From a bacterium BMS3Bbin02 (GTDB taxonomy: Bacteria > Actinomycetota > Acidimicrobiia > Spongiisociales > UBA5794): DNA of 10,545 nucleotides. The position numbers and the translations under genes were made by a program. Where the stretch lies: positions 1 to 10,545 of the forward strand of contig BDTL01000191.1 in NCBI GenBank assembly GCA_002898115.1, in the 5' to 3' direction. Numbering within the stretch: position 1 is the stretch's first letter; every line of letters starts with the position of its first letter. Under the pieces are notes generated by a model. It made no database searches. It saw nothing but the letters and a program-made list of their open reading frames with translations, and was not told the origin of the DNA. Of the stretch, positions 1 through 5,786 are shown one piece after another.

Positions 1-2
1 AG

Positions 3-1097
3 ATGGCGGAGTCCGATGATCCGTTCTCCGGTACGTCGGTTGTTCGCGCCCTCAAGGAAATCGCCAAGGCACAGGGACTATGGAATCTGTTTCTCCCCGA
101 TGACGAATGGGGTCCCGGTCTCTCCAACGTCGACTACGCGCCGCTCGCCGAGATCATGGGTCGTTCGATCGATATCGCTCCAGAGGCCACCAACTGCGCG
201 GCGCCGGACACGGGCAACATGGAAGTGCTCACAATGTTCGGCTCTCACGAACAACAGCAAGAGTGGCTCCTCCCCTTGCTCGCCGGTGAGATCCGTTCAG
301 CGTTCTCGATGACAGAACCCCGGGTGGCGAGCAGCGACCCGCGCAACCTGGAGACCTCGATCGTTGCTGACGGGGCGGACTTCATCATCAACGGTCGGAA
401 GTGGTGGATCACCGGTGCGTCGGCCAAGGAGTGCAAGATCTCGATCGTGATGGGCGTAACCGACCCCGAAGCCCCACCCAAGCAACGCTATTCGATGGTC
501 CTCGTCCCGATGGACGCCGAGGGTATGACGGTGGAACGAAACCTCCCGGTATTCGGATTCCACGAGCGCGGTGGGCACAGCCAAATCGCCTACGACGACG
601 TGCGGGTCCCCGCAGCAAACATCATTGGTGAACCGGGGGCGGGATATCAGATCGCACAGGCTCGTCTCGGCCCGGGGAGAATCCACCACTGCATGCGGGT
701 GATCGGGATGGCGGAGCGGGCGCTCGAGATGATGAAAAAGCGCGTGAAACTACGTAAGGCGTTCGGCGGTCCGCTGGCGGACAACGCCGTCATCCAGGAG
801 TGGATTGCCGAGTCACGAATGCGGATCGACCAGGCGCGACTCCTCGTCATGCATGCGGCGTGGAAGATCGACACGCTGGGGAATCGAGCGGCCAGAGTTG
901 ATGTGTCCGCAATCAAAGTTGTCGCACCAAATGCGGCTCTGTGGGTCATCGACAAAGCAATCCAGGCTCATGGCGGCGCTGGAATAGGCGACGACTTTGG
1001 CCTGTCACGCATGTACGCGTTTGCGCGCACACTGCGAATCGCGGACGGTCCCGATGAGGTTCACCGCATGGTTGTGGCACGAGCTGAACTTCGGTAG
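3..1097 (+). CDS. Acyl-CoA dehydrogenase, ACAD10/11-like, 5' end cut off by window
   Basis: FAD-dependent acyl-CoA dehydrogenase that should catalyse alpha,beta-dehydrogenation of an acyl-CoA in fatty-acid or related lipid breakdown. The 364 visible residues contain family blocks: AQGLWNLFLPD near residue 25, APDTGNMEVL near 68, the FAD/substrate segment SAFSMTEP near 100, GRKWWITGA near 131, and the C-terminal QAHGGAGIGDDF and RIADGPDEVHR. The Asp of DGPDEVHR (about residue 348) sits where the catalytic carboxylate (Glu376 in medium-chain enzymes) is found. Family members usually have about 40 more N-terminal residues, so the ATG at 3 is probably internal and the gene begins left of the window. 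It ends with TAG 11 nt from the convergent stop of the RseB-like gene. The substrate cannot be told from sequence. The SCP2-like gene further right would suit lipid metabolism, but the two are far apart. Confidence 0.93.
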   Translation: MAESDDPFSGTSVVRALKEIAKAQGLWNLFLPDDEWGPGLSNVDYAPLAEIMGRSIDIAPEATNCAAPDTGNMEVLTMFGSHEQQQEWLLPLLAGEIRSAFSMTEPRVASSDPRNLETSIVADGADFIINGRKWWITGASAKECKISIVMGVTDPEAPPKQRYSMVLVPMDAEGMTVERNLPVFGFHERGGHSQIAYDDVRVPAANIIGEPGAGYQIAQARLGPGRIHHCMRVIGMAERALEMMKKRVKLRKAFGGPLADNAVIQEWIAESRMRIDQARLLVMHAAWKIDTLGNRAARVDVSAIKVVAPNAALWVIDKAIQAHGGAGIGDDFGLSRMYAFARTLRIADGPDEVHRMVVARAELR

Positions 1098-1108
1098 GCG
1101 ATCGGGAG

Positions 1109-2029
1109 TTACCCGAACATTCTCCCCCACCATCGCGTCAGAAAGTTTCCTCGTGACGGCCGGGGCAGCTCCCCAAGCACGGCTTCGAGCTGATCAGGGG
1201 GGACATCGCCAACCAGCACGTACGTCACGTCGCTGGCGGTCCATGTCACCCAGACAACGGTGGGTGAAGCGAAACGGCGGTAGGCGGCAGACCCGATCGT
1301 CACTTCGTCAGCGTCCACCAATTCGCTGACCCTGGTGTTTTTGGCGAGCGTGAACACGGAGAACGAGAAAAGACCATCGGTGTAGAAGACCTGCTGGCCA
1401 CCGCTTTTCGTCTCGTACACGTCAGCAACCTCGTAACCGGCAACTATCTCTGGTAGGACGTCCGAATCCAGGGGGATGGACATCATGATGTCCTGCGTCC
1501 CACTCTCCAGCAGTTCGCGGTAGAGCCGCAGGTTGGATCGCCCGAATGACACCATGGTCGACGATCGGAACAGCTCGGCGTCACCGTTGTAAATCTTCGT
1601 GGATAGGGGTGCTCCGGTACGGACATCGAAGCGGAAGGTGCTGCGCACGAAATCACCCTCGAGCACCTCGACCAAACGGGTCGCTCGCCCGAGCAACGAT
1701 TTCCCCGCCGAGGACCGGACCTGATACTTGTTCGACAGATCAATGGTGGACCAACCGGCGAGCGCCATGCCACCACCACCGGACGTCGCGGAGCCTTCAC
1801 CCAGGACCGACCAGGTACCGTCGATCGAAACGTATTCCATATCCCCGATGTGCTCAATGTCGTACACGCCGGCCGTTGCAACGCCATCCCAAACGCTCAC
1901 GACGACACGAACACCGCTGTATATCTCCGATCGCTCGGTGGTTTCGCGGTCGCCCGCACTGGCGGGCGATGTCATCGCCACAGATACGAGGCCGGCCAAG
2001 AGTGCGGCAACGAGACGGCGCGACCTCAC
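1109..2029 (-). CDS. rseB: RseB/MucB-like exported sigma-factor regulator
   Basis: Extracytoplasmic sensor expected to bind the outer part of the anti-sigma factor and control its proteolysis, as RseB does for RseA in E. coli. The 306-residue protein (E. coli RseB is about 318) begins with a Sec signal peptide: basic RSRR, a hydrophobic core at residues 6-20, and an A-S-A cleavage site after residue 25. The RseB-like N-terminal domain shows YSGVRVVV (37-44) and a GRATRLVEV...VRTGAPLSTKIYN stretch (114-148) typical of the LolA/RseB fold. The C-terminal domain includes GYEVADVYE and the QQVFYTDGLFSFSVF block (212-226), as in MucB_RseB proteins. A glycine-rich loop at 80-87 may be specific to this lineage. 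The start is GTG at 2029, overlapping the anti-sigma stop (GTGA), which implies translational coupling. Weak point: overall similarity to proteobacterial RseB is low, and the call rests on motif order plus operon position. Confidence 0.82.
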   Translation of the reverse strand: MRSRRLVAALLAGLVSVAMTSPASAGDRETTERSEIYSGVRVVVSVWDGVATAGVYDIEHIGDMEYVSIDGTWSVLGEGSATSGGGGMALAGWSTIDLSNKYQVRSSAGKSLLGRATRLVEVLEGDFVRSTFRFDVRTGAPLSTKIYNGDAELFRSSTMVSFGRSNLRLYRELLESGTQDIMMSIPLDSDVLPEIVAGYEVADVYETKSGGQQVFYTDGLFSFSVFTLAKNTRVSELVDADEVTIGSAAYRRFASPTVVWVTWTASDVTYVLVGDVPPDQLEAVLGELPRPSRGNFLTRWWGRMFG

Positions 2030-2643
2030 GGGTTGCTCACGTCCGCGGCGGTCAGTTCGGCGTCAAACATCGACGCTGGCGATTGGACCGACAATCTGGC
2101 GCCATGTTGGACGCTAAACACCTCGAGGTCGACGACCGGACCCTGCGGCTCGTTGCCGGCGAACGAGACAACGGCAACCACAACCGCGGCGGCCACACTC
2201 GCCGCCACCCATGACCGTCGCTTGGGACGCAAGGGGACCACATTTTGATCAACGTGGCGACGCTCCAACAACGCTTCAAGCCGCGGCAGTGATCGAACGG
2301 CTGTGCGGGCTGCATCCAATTCGTAGAGCTCGTTGCGGCACCTGTCGCACAAAGCCATATGGGCAAACACAACCGGCTGTTCACCCGTCGGCAGCTCACC
2401 GTCGAGATATGCAGAAAGTTCGGCGCCATAGTGAATGTCCGGGAGGGCGCGATCGGGGACCTCAAGACGTGGCAGCGTTCGCAACATCGTCCGTGCCTGA
2501 CGCAGCTCATGAAACTCGGCAATGCAATCCAGACACGTGTCGAGGTGCGACACCACCGTGTCTAACTCATCGCGAGAGAGTTCACCGTCAAGGTATGCCG
2601 AGAGCAGCTCACCGACCGCACATGCATGTGTTACAGAGGCCAT
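2026..2643 (-). CDS. Membrane anti-sigma factor with two tandem zinc-finger (ZAS) domains
   Basis: Predicted to hold the upstream ECF sigma factor inactive at the membrane. The 205 residues contain two copies of a zinc-binding anti-sigma (ZAS) domain. Copy 1 has H6, then H33-x3-C37-x2-C40; copy 2 has H71, then H95-x3-C99-x2-C102. The copies align without gaps at an offset of 62 residues: SAYLDGEL occurs at 15-22 and 77-84, RTMLRTLPRLE at 51-61 and RTAVRSLPRLE at 113-123. A basic stretch RPKRR precedes one membrane span (about 145-163). An outer tail of about 42 residues follows and is the presumed contact for RseB. ATG at 2643 lies inside the sigma gene (13-nt overlap) and the stop overlaps the RseB-like GTG, so the three genes are a coupled operon. 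Single-ZAS anti-sigma factors are the norm; the second intact domain is unusual. Confidence 0.92.
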   Translation of the reverse strand: MASVTHACAVGELLSAYLDGELSRDELDTVVSHLDTCLDCIAEFHELRQARTMLRTLPRLEVPDRALPDIHYGAELSAYLDGELPTGEQPVVFAHMALCDRCRNELYELDAARTAVRSLPRLEALLERRHVDQNVVPLRPKRRSWVAASVAAAVVVAVVSFAGNEPQGPVVDLEVFSVQHGARLSVQSPASMFDAELTAADVSNP

Positions 2644-3140
2644 GTCAACATGTCCCTGAGCATCTTGCGGCCACGATGGATGCGACTGCGAACGGTTCCA
2701 ACCGGGATGTCGACCGCGTCGGATATTTCGTCATAGGTGAGGCCGACAACGTCGCAGAGGACGACACATTCCCTGAAGTCGATCGGAAGTTTAAGGAGCG
2801 CCGCTTGAACATCCTCGGAGAGCCGGACGGATGACAGCACCTCATCGGGAGACGGACTCGGGTTGCCGACGCCACGATCGTCGTCACAAAGGGGAACCGT
2901 TGGACGTCGCTTCCGTTTCCGAACGTCATCGAGAAAAACGTTTCGCGTGATGCGCCACAACCAACCCTCAAATGATCCAGGCGTGTACCGCTCCAGCCCT
3001 TTGCGCACTCTGAGGAGAACCTCTTGAACGAGATCAGCCGAGTCGTCGGGATTACCGGTGAGCCGGTAGGCATAGTTGTAGATCTTCCGCCCATAACGGC
3101 GTGCCACGTCTTCCCAGTCGGGTACGAGTTCTTCTGCCAT
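2631..3140 (-). CDS. sigE: ECF RNA polymerase sigma factor, SigE-like
   Basis: Alternative sigma factor of the extracytoplasmic-function class, expected to direct transcription of envelope-stress genes when released by its anti-sigma factor. The 169-residue protein has region 2 at about 14-80, with YNYAYRLTGNPDDSADLVQE and the -10-binding FEGWLWRITRNVFLDDVRKRKRR, and region 4 at about 108-165, with the helix-turn-helix YDEISDAVDIPVGTVRSRIHRGR. The wording is very close to mycobacterial SigE (YRLTGN, FEGWL.RIT.N.FLD, VVLCD..GL.Y.EI, GTVRSRIHRGR). I chose ATG at 3140. A longer reading from TTG at 3215 would start upstream of the ECF promoter found here, and the added residues look non-coding. 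Purine-rich GGGGAAG lies just before the ATG and GGTGGAG about 15 nt upstream. It is first in the sigma/anti-sigma/RseB operon. The name sigE marks similarity, not proven orthology. Confidence 0.95.
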   Translation of the reverse strand: MAEELVPDWEDVARRYGRKIYNYAYRLTGNPDDSADLVQEVLLRVRKGLERYTPGSFEGWLWRITRNVFLDDVRKRKRRPTVPLCDDDRGVGNPSPSPDEVLSSVRLSEDVQAALLKLPIDFRECVVLCDVVGLTYDEISDAVDIPVGTVRSRIHRGRKMLRDMLTWPL

Positions 3141-3165
3141 GTCTTCCCCGATTCTCCACCTAGCT

Positions 3166-3191
3166 AACGCCGGTGTTTTCGGATCGGTTCC
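3166..3191 (-). promoter_or_regulatory. ECF-type autoregulatory promoter of the sigma operon
   Basis: Read on the minus strand, the -35 element GGAACC (3191-3186) and -10 element CGTT (3169-3166) are separated by exactly 16 nt. This matches the consensus recognised by SigE/SigH-type ECF factors. Transcription would start near 3160, giving a leader of about 20 nt before ATG 3140. Position and spacing imply that the encoded sigma factor drives its own operon. Confidence 0.75.
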
Positions 3192-3236
3192 CGGACGGGC
3201 GGGAAATCGAAGCAACGATCGTCGCTTCTCGCGCGG

Positions 3237-3428
3237 CTAATCGTTCTCTGAGGTGCCCTGCTCATCTTGTGAGGGCTCCTGCTCGGCGCCGTCTTCGAGG
3301 CCTTTGCGGAACTCAGAAGCGGACGCCCCGAGTGATCGGGCGAGCTTAGGTAGCTTGGCGGCTCCGAACAGGACCACAACGATGAGAAGGATCCAGATGA
3401 AGTCGCCACCACCGAGATTGCTGAACAT
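3237..3428 (-). CDS. tatA: Sec-independent protein translocase subunit TatA
   Basis: Pore-forming component of the twin-arginine translocation system, which exports folded proteins. The 63-residue protein has the TatA plan: a short N-terminus, one membrane helix (about residues 9-21), the FG hinge at 21-22, an amphipathic helix KLPKLARSLGASASEFRKG, and an acidic disordered tail. The alternative, TatB, normally has a longer tail and a different hinge region. ATG 3428 is preceded by AAGGAGA (3442-3436) at good spacing. It sits 96 nt upstream of the sigma gene on the same strand. In M. tuberculosis a tat gene (tatB) is also next to the sigE-rseA-htrA cluster, so a functional link between Tat and this stress module is plausible but unproven. 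No tatC is visible in the window. Confidence 0.93.
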   Translation of the reverse strand: MFSNLGGGDFIWILLIVVVLFGAAKLPKLARSLGASASEFRKGLEDGAEQEPSQDEQGTSEND

Positions 3429-3455
3429 TGGTTGGTCTCCTTGATGGACAGAGTG

Positions 3456-3483
3456 ATTCTACCCGGAATACAGCCTTCGTCAG
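3456..3483 (-). promoter_or_regulatory. Housekeeping-type promoter candidate for tatA
   Basis: On the minus strand, CTGACG (3483-3478, four of six matches to TTGACA) lies 16 nt before TAGAAT (3461-3456, five of six to TATAAT). The predicted start near 3449 leaves a short leader containing the AAGGAGA ribosome site. The -35 element overlaps the 3' end of the preceding gene. Confidence 0.5.
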
Positions 3484-4391
3484 CTATCCCAGTCGAGAGC
3501 GAACGAATCGACAAAGGCTTGCAGGCGCTCATTCGGCACAAACCGGACTTCGGGGACGCGCTTCTCCATGTCGTAGATATCGAACGGACCGAACTTCTCG
3601 GTCACCAAAACACCCCGACTCGCGCGTGATCGCTGGAAATCAATCACGAACGACGTCATCTCGGAGCGACGCAATTCGGGATATTCATCGTCGCGATGGG
3701 GGACGACTTCCACATACGTATCGACCCCATCTCGCGTTGCTACAAACGTGAGGGCAGAAGCTGGGTTAAGGCTGTACCCGGCGAGTTCAAACAGGGAGCG
3801 CGTCAACGCCGCCAACGAGGCAGTCGAAGGATCGACCCCGCGAAGTCGCAGGCCGGCGTCAACCCGCTCAGAGAATCGCAGCATCTCGCCGACAGGCTCG
3901 ATCCCGTCCTCTCCGGAGCGATCCTTCAACTTGGGAGCAAGATCCATTTCCTCTTGCGTCAGACCCCGAAAGGGATCACCTGTGGCCCGCAGGTGCGGAA
4001 GCGGCACCGGCGGCGGTTCCGGTAGATCACCGGGCTCTTCGATCTTGAGGATGCCAACATCGACACGTTCACCCTTGCGTATCCCGACAACCCGAATCGA
4101 TGTTATGCCGTCAATGGGCAAGCCGCTCCGGCGTTTTTCATGAACAAATCGGAGGGCTTCATCGAATAGGAGATCACGCAATACATCGCCAACATCTCCG
4201 TCGGGCAGCGGCGCATTGAAAACGACGGTTGCGTCGTCAATTGTTGGGATGAACTCAAGGACTTGGAGACTCAATCCGATTGCTGCGTCTTGCGGTGACC
4301 CGTCGGAGACCGGTTCTTGAGCGCTGCGTCGGACAAGCACCAACGCTCCGACGAGAACAACCACGATTACGACGACAACTACCCAACCCAC
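3480..4391 (-). CDS. Membrane-anchored protein of unknown function with nuclease-like C-terminal fold
   Basis: I do not recognise this 303-residue protein as a named family. It begins with a valine-rich membrane segment (residues 3-20) followed by RR, so it is probably anchored by its N-terminus. Residues 45-120 form a mixed alpha/beta domain, and a proline-rich linker lies at 123-133. Residues 190-300 suggest the order helix (LTRSLFELAGY), strands (TFVATRDG, TYVEVVPH), helix (MTSFVIDFQRSRASR), strand GVLVTEK, helix, strand RFVP, helix. This resembles Mrr-type restriction-endonuclease folds, in which a conserved Lys follows the Q/E of the core strand; here that strand reads EVV, so catalysis is unlikely. 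The start is GTG 4391 after GGGGTGA. It lies 48 nt downstream of whiB on the same strand and may be co-transcribed. The fold idea is inference; the gene itself is well supported by length and position. Confidence 0.8.
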   Translation of the reverse strand: MGWVVVVVIVVVLVGALVLVRRSAQEPVSDGSPQDAAIGLSLQVLEFIPTIDDATVVFNAPLPDGDVGDVLRDLLFDEALRFVHEKRRSGLPIDGITSIRVVGIRKGERVDVGILKIEEPGDLPEPPPVPLPHLRATGDPFRGLTQEEMDLAPKLKDRSGEDGIEPVGEMLRFSERVDAGLRLRGVDPSTASLAALTRSLFELAGYSLNPASALTFVATRDGVDTYVEVVPHRDDEYPELRRSEMTSFVIDFQRSRASRGVLVTEKFGPFDIYDMEKRVPEVRFVPNERLQAFVDSFALDWDS

Positions 4392-4439
4392 TTTTCACCC
4401 CATTCCACACAAGCTACGGCACGCACGCGACGGTCGGGC

Positions 4440-4730
4440 CTACCCGGCCTTACGGGCTGCGGCAGCTGCGGCAGCGGCGGTGCGTTCCTTACGAATCTTA
4501 CGACGTTCGCGCTCGGAGAGCGCTCCCCAGATTCCAAACTTCTCTGAACTTGTAATAGCAAACTCAAGACATTCAGGTCGCACCGAACACTCACGGCAGA
4601 TCGACTTCGCCGTACGTGTTGATGCGCCCCGCTCCGGAAAGAACAGATCCGGATTCGCACCTCGACAGTTTGCGAGGTCCTGCCAACCGTAGTCGGCTCC
4701 CTTCAAGGCCTCGATCAACTGGGTGAACAC
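4440..4730 (-). CDS. whiB: WhiB-family iron-sulfur transcription factor
   Basis: Actinobacterial regulator that binds a [4Fe-4S] cluster and usually works with the principal sigma factor in cell division, sporulation, redox or stress control. Numbering from GTG 4736, the ligands are C24, C47, C50 and C56, giving C-x22-C-x2-C-x5-C. Then come the G-I-W-G turn (68-71) and a basic tail SERERRKIRKER, ending in an eight-alanine run and RKAG. The segments FFPERGASTRTAKSICRECSV and RPECLEFA resemble the WhiB/WhiB2 (WhmD) group. Two GTG starts are possible. I prefer 4730 because AAGGGGA (4743-4737) is 6 nt from it and directly abuts the GTG at 4736. It is divergent from sdhC, and its upstream region carries the AATT array. 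Which WhiB subfamily it belongs to is uncertain. Confidence 0.95.
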   Translation of the reverse strand: MFTQLIEALKGADYGWQDLANCRGANPDLFFPERGASTRTAKSICRECSVRPECLEFAITSSEKFGIWGALSERERRKIRKERTAAAAAAAARKAG

Positions 4731-4750
4731 ACACACTCCCCTTATATTCA

Positions 4751-4800
4751 GTAAATTACAGTAGCGTAATTACGATGGCGTAATTACTCATTGGTAATTC
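4751..4800. repeat. Phased AATT array upstream of whiB (14-nt period)
   Basis: AATT cores begin at 4754, 4768, 4782 and 4796, exactly 14 nt apart; a further AATT at 4824 stays in phase after one missing unit. The first three extend to AATTAC, and units one and two agree at 11 of 14 positions. Two cores are perfect palindromes GTAATTAC (4766-4773, 4780-4787), and the first is GTAAATTAC. The array starts 20 nt before whiB GTG 4730 and covers its likely core promoter, so it looks like a multi-site operator. Confidence 0.6.
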
Positions 4801-4837
4801 TGACAACTCTCCGCGCGAATGTCAATTGGGAAAGCCG

Positions 4838-4865
4838 TTGATTTACTTGGAGAACTGCCAACAAT
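4838..4865 (+). promoter_or_regulatory. Weak promoter candidate for sdhCAB
   Basis: TTGATT (4838-4843) is followed after 16 nt by AACAAT (4860-4865). Each element matches the housekeeping consensus only partly. Use of this site would give an sdh leader of roughly 170 nt containing the two hairpins described below. No better promoter is evident in the whiB-sdhC interval, which has no gene. Confidence 0.3.
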
Positions 4866-4934
4866 GCCCGCATCCACCTGAGGAAAACGACCACAATCCG
4901 CGCGAATTTTGGTGAAAATGAAGGGAGATCTCAG

Positions 4935-5006
4935 GGGACGCATTACCATCTAGCGGTGCCGTCCCACCAGCAACATTCCCGTCTCGCAGCACCGGCGAAA
5001 GCCGGT
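4935..5006 (+). promoter_or_regulatory. Structured 5' leader upstream of sdhC (two hairpins)
   Basis: Hairpin 1 pairs GGGAC (4935-4939) with GTCCC (4961-4965), continues as GC/GC and ACC/GGT, and has a bulge and a seven-nt loop. Hairpin 2 is perfect: ACCGGC (4991-4996), GAAA loop, GCCGGT (5001-5006); the loop is a GNRA tetraloop. It ends 33 nt before GTG 5040. I know no riboswitch family that matches. Possible roles are mRNA stability or translational control of sdhC. Confidence 0.4.
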
Positions 5007-5027
5007 CATAATGGGGGCGTTACACCC

Positions 5028-5033
5028 AAGGAG
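5028..5033 (+). promoter_or_regulatory. Ribosome binding site that fixes the sdhC start
   Basis: AAGGAG lies 6 nt before GTG 5040. The earlier in-frame GTG at 4956 has no such site, and the 28 codons between would translate the GAAA-loop hairpin, so 5040 is the likely start. Confidence 0.8.
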
Positions 5034-5039
5034 AGGCAC

Positions 5040-5777
5040 GTGGCACATACAGACGTCGGTAAACGCGCAAGCGTCAAGACACGGCGCAAGCGACCATTCA
5101 TCATTGAGTTCTACAGCTCGGACGTCGGTAAGAAGTGGGCCATGGCCCTCAGCGGCGTACTGCTGCTGGGCTACCTCCTCGCCCACCTTCTCGGCAACCT
5201 GAAAGTCTTCCTCGGACCCGAAAACGTCGACCTGTACGCCGAAGCTCTGCGTGATCTCGGCGGAGAGCTCGTGCCCCGTCAATCTATTCTCTGGCTGATG
5301 CGCGGTGGGTTACTGCTGGCCTACTCAATTCACGTCCATGCCGCCCTCTCATTGTGGTGGAGAAACAGAAAAGCTCGGGGCTCGGTCGGATACCAGACTC
5401 GGAGCACCTACCTCGCCGCTACATACGCCAGTCGATTCATGGCATACACCGGCGCCACCGTGTTTTTGTTTATCCTCTTCCACCTATCGGACCTAACGTT
5501 CGGGGGCGCCAATCCTGACTTCGTCTACGGCGATGTCTACGCCAATATTGTGGCGACGTTCGAGCGTGTCCCCGTGGTCATCCTGTACATCGTCGCGATT
5601 CTGGCGCTTGGCATGCACGTGTGGCACGGCACATGGAGCCTGTTCCAAAGCATCGGCGTAAACAACGCAAAGTTCAACAAATGGCGCAACAAACTCGCCT
5701 ACGGTGTCACTGCCTTCATCGTTGTTGGCAACATCAGCATTCCACTTGCCGTTCAGTTCGGCATTCTCAAGTTGTAG
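5040..5777 (+). CDS. sdhC: Succinate dehydrogenase cytochrome b558-type membrane subunit
   Basis: Membrane anchor that carries electrons from the SdhB iron-sulfur clusters through haem to the quinone pool, probably menaquinone. From GTG 5040 the protein has 245 residues and five membrane helices at about 33-57, 83-107, 132-154, 178-203 and 218-242. Candidate haem-ligand histidines lie in four helices: H49, H98 or H100, H148, and H193 or H196. This is the pattern of the single-subunit, two-haem (type B) family also found in Bacillus and Bacteroidetes. FLILFHLSDL-like and HVWHGTWSLFQS blocks are characteristic; here they read FLFILFHLSDL and HVWHGTWSLFQS. The basic N-terminus (KTRRKR) should be cytoplasmic. 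It is followed after 9 nt by sdhA. No separate SdhD is present, as expected for this type. Confidence 0.94.
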   Translation: MAHTDVGKRASVKTRRKRPFIIEFYSSDVGKKWAMALSGVLLLGYLLAHLLGNLKVFLGPENVDLYAEALRDLGGELVPRQSILWLMRGGLLLAYSIHVHAALSLWWRNRKARGSVGYQTRSTYLAATYASRFMAYTGATVFLFILFHLSDLTFGGANPDFVYGDVYANIVATFERVPVVILYIVAILALGMHVWHGTWSLFQSIGVNNAKFNKWRNKLAYGVTAFIVVGNISIPLAVQFGILKL

Positions 5778-5786
5778 GGGTCTCAG

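Noticed and set aside
1546..2834. Two long plus-strand frames (1546-2214 and 2211-2834) opposite the RseB-like, anti-sigma and sigma genes
   Set aside because: Arginine-rich, low-complexity translations with no motif, fully antisense to well-supported genes; typical shadows in GC-rich DNA.
3141..3215. N-terminal extension of the sigma factor from TTG 3215
   Set aside because: It would begin upstream of the clear ECF promoter and lacks a ribosome site; ATG 3140 fits family length and the leader.
4433..4448. Terminator after whiB
   Set aside because: A 6-bp stem with one G-T pair around a 4-nt loop exists on the minus strand, but it overlaps the stop codon and has no T run.
4956..5039. Longer SdhC starting at GTG 4956
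   Set aside because: The extra 28 codons cover a perfect GAAA-loop hairpin and look unlike any SdhC N-terminus; AAGGAG sits 6 nt before GTG 5040.
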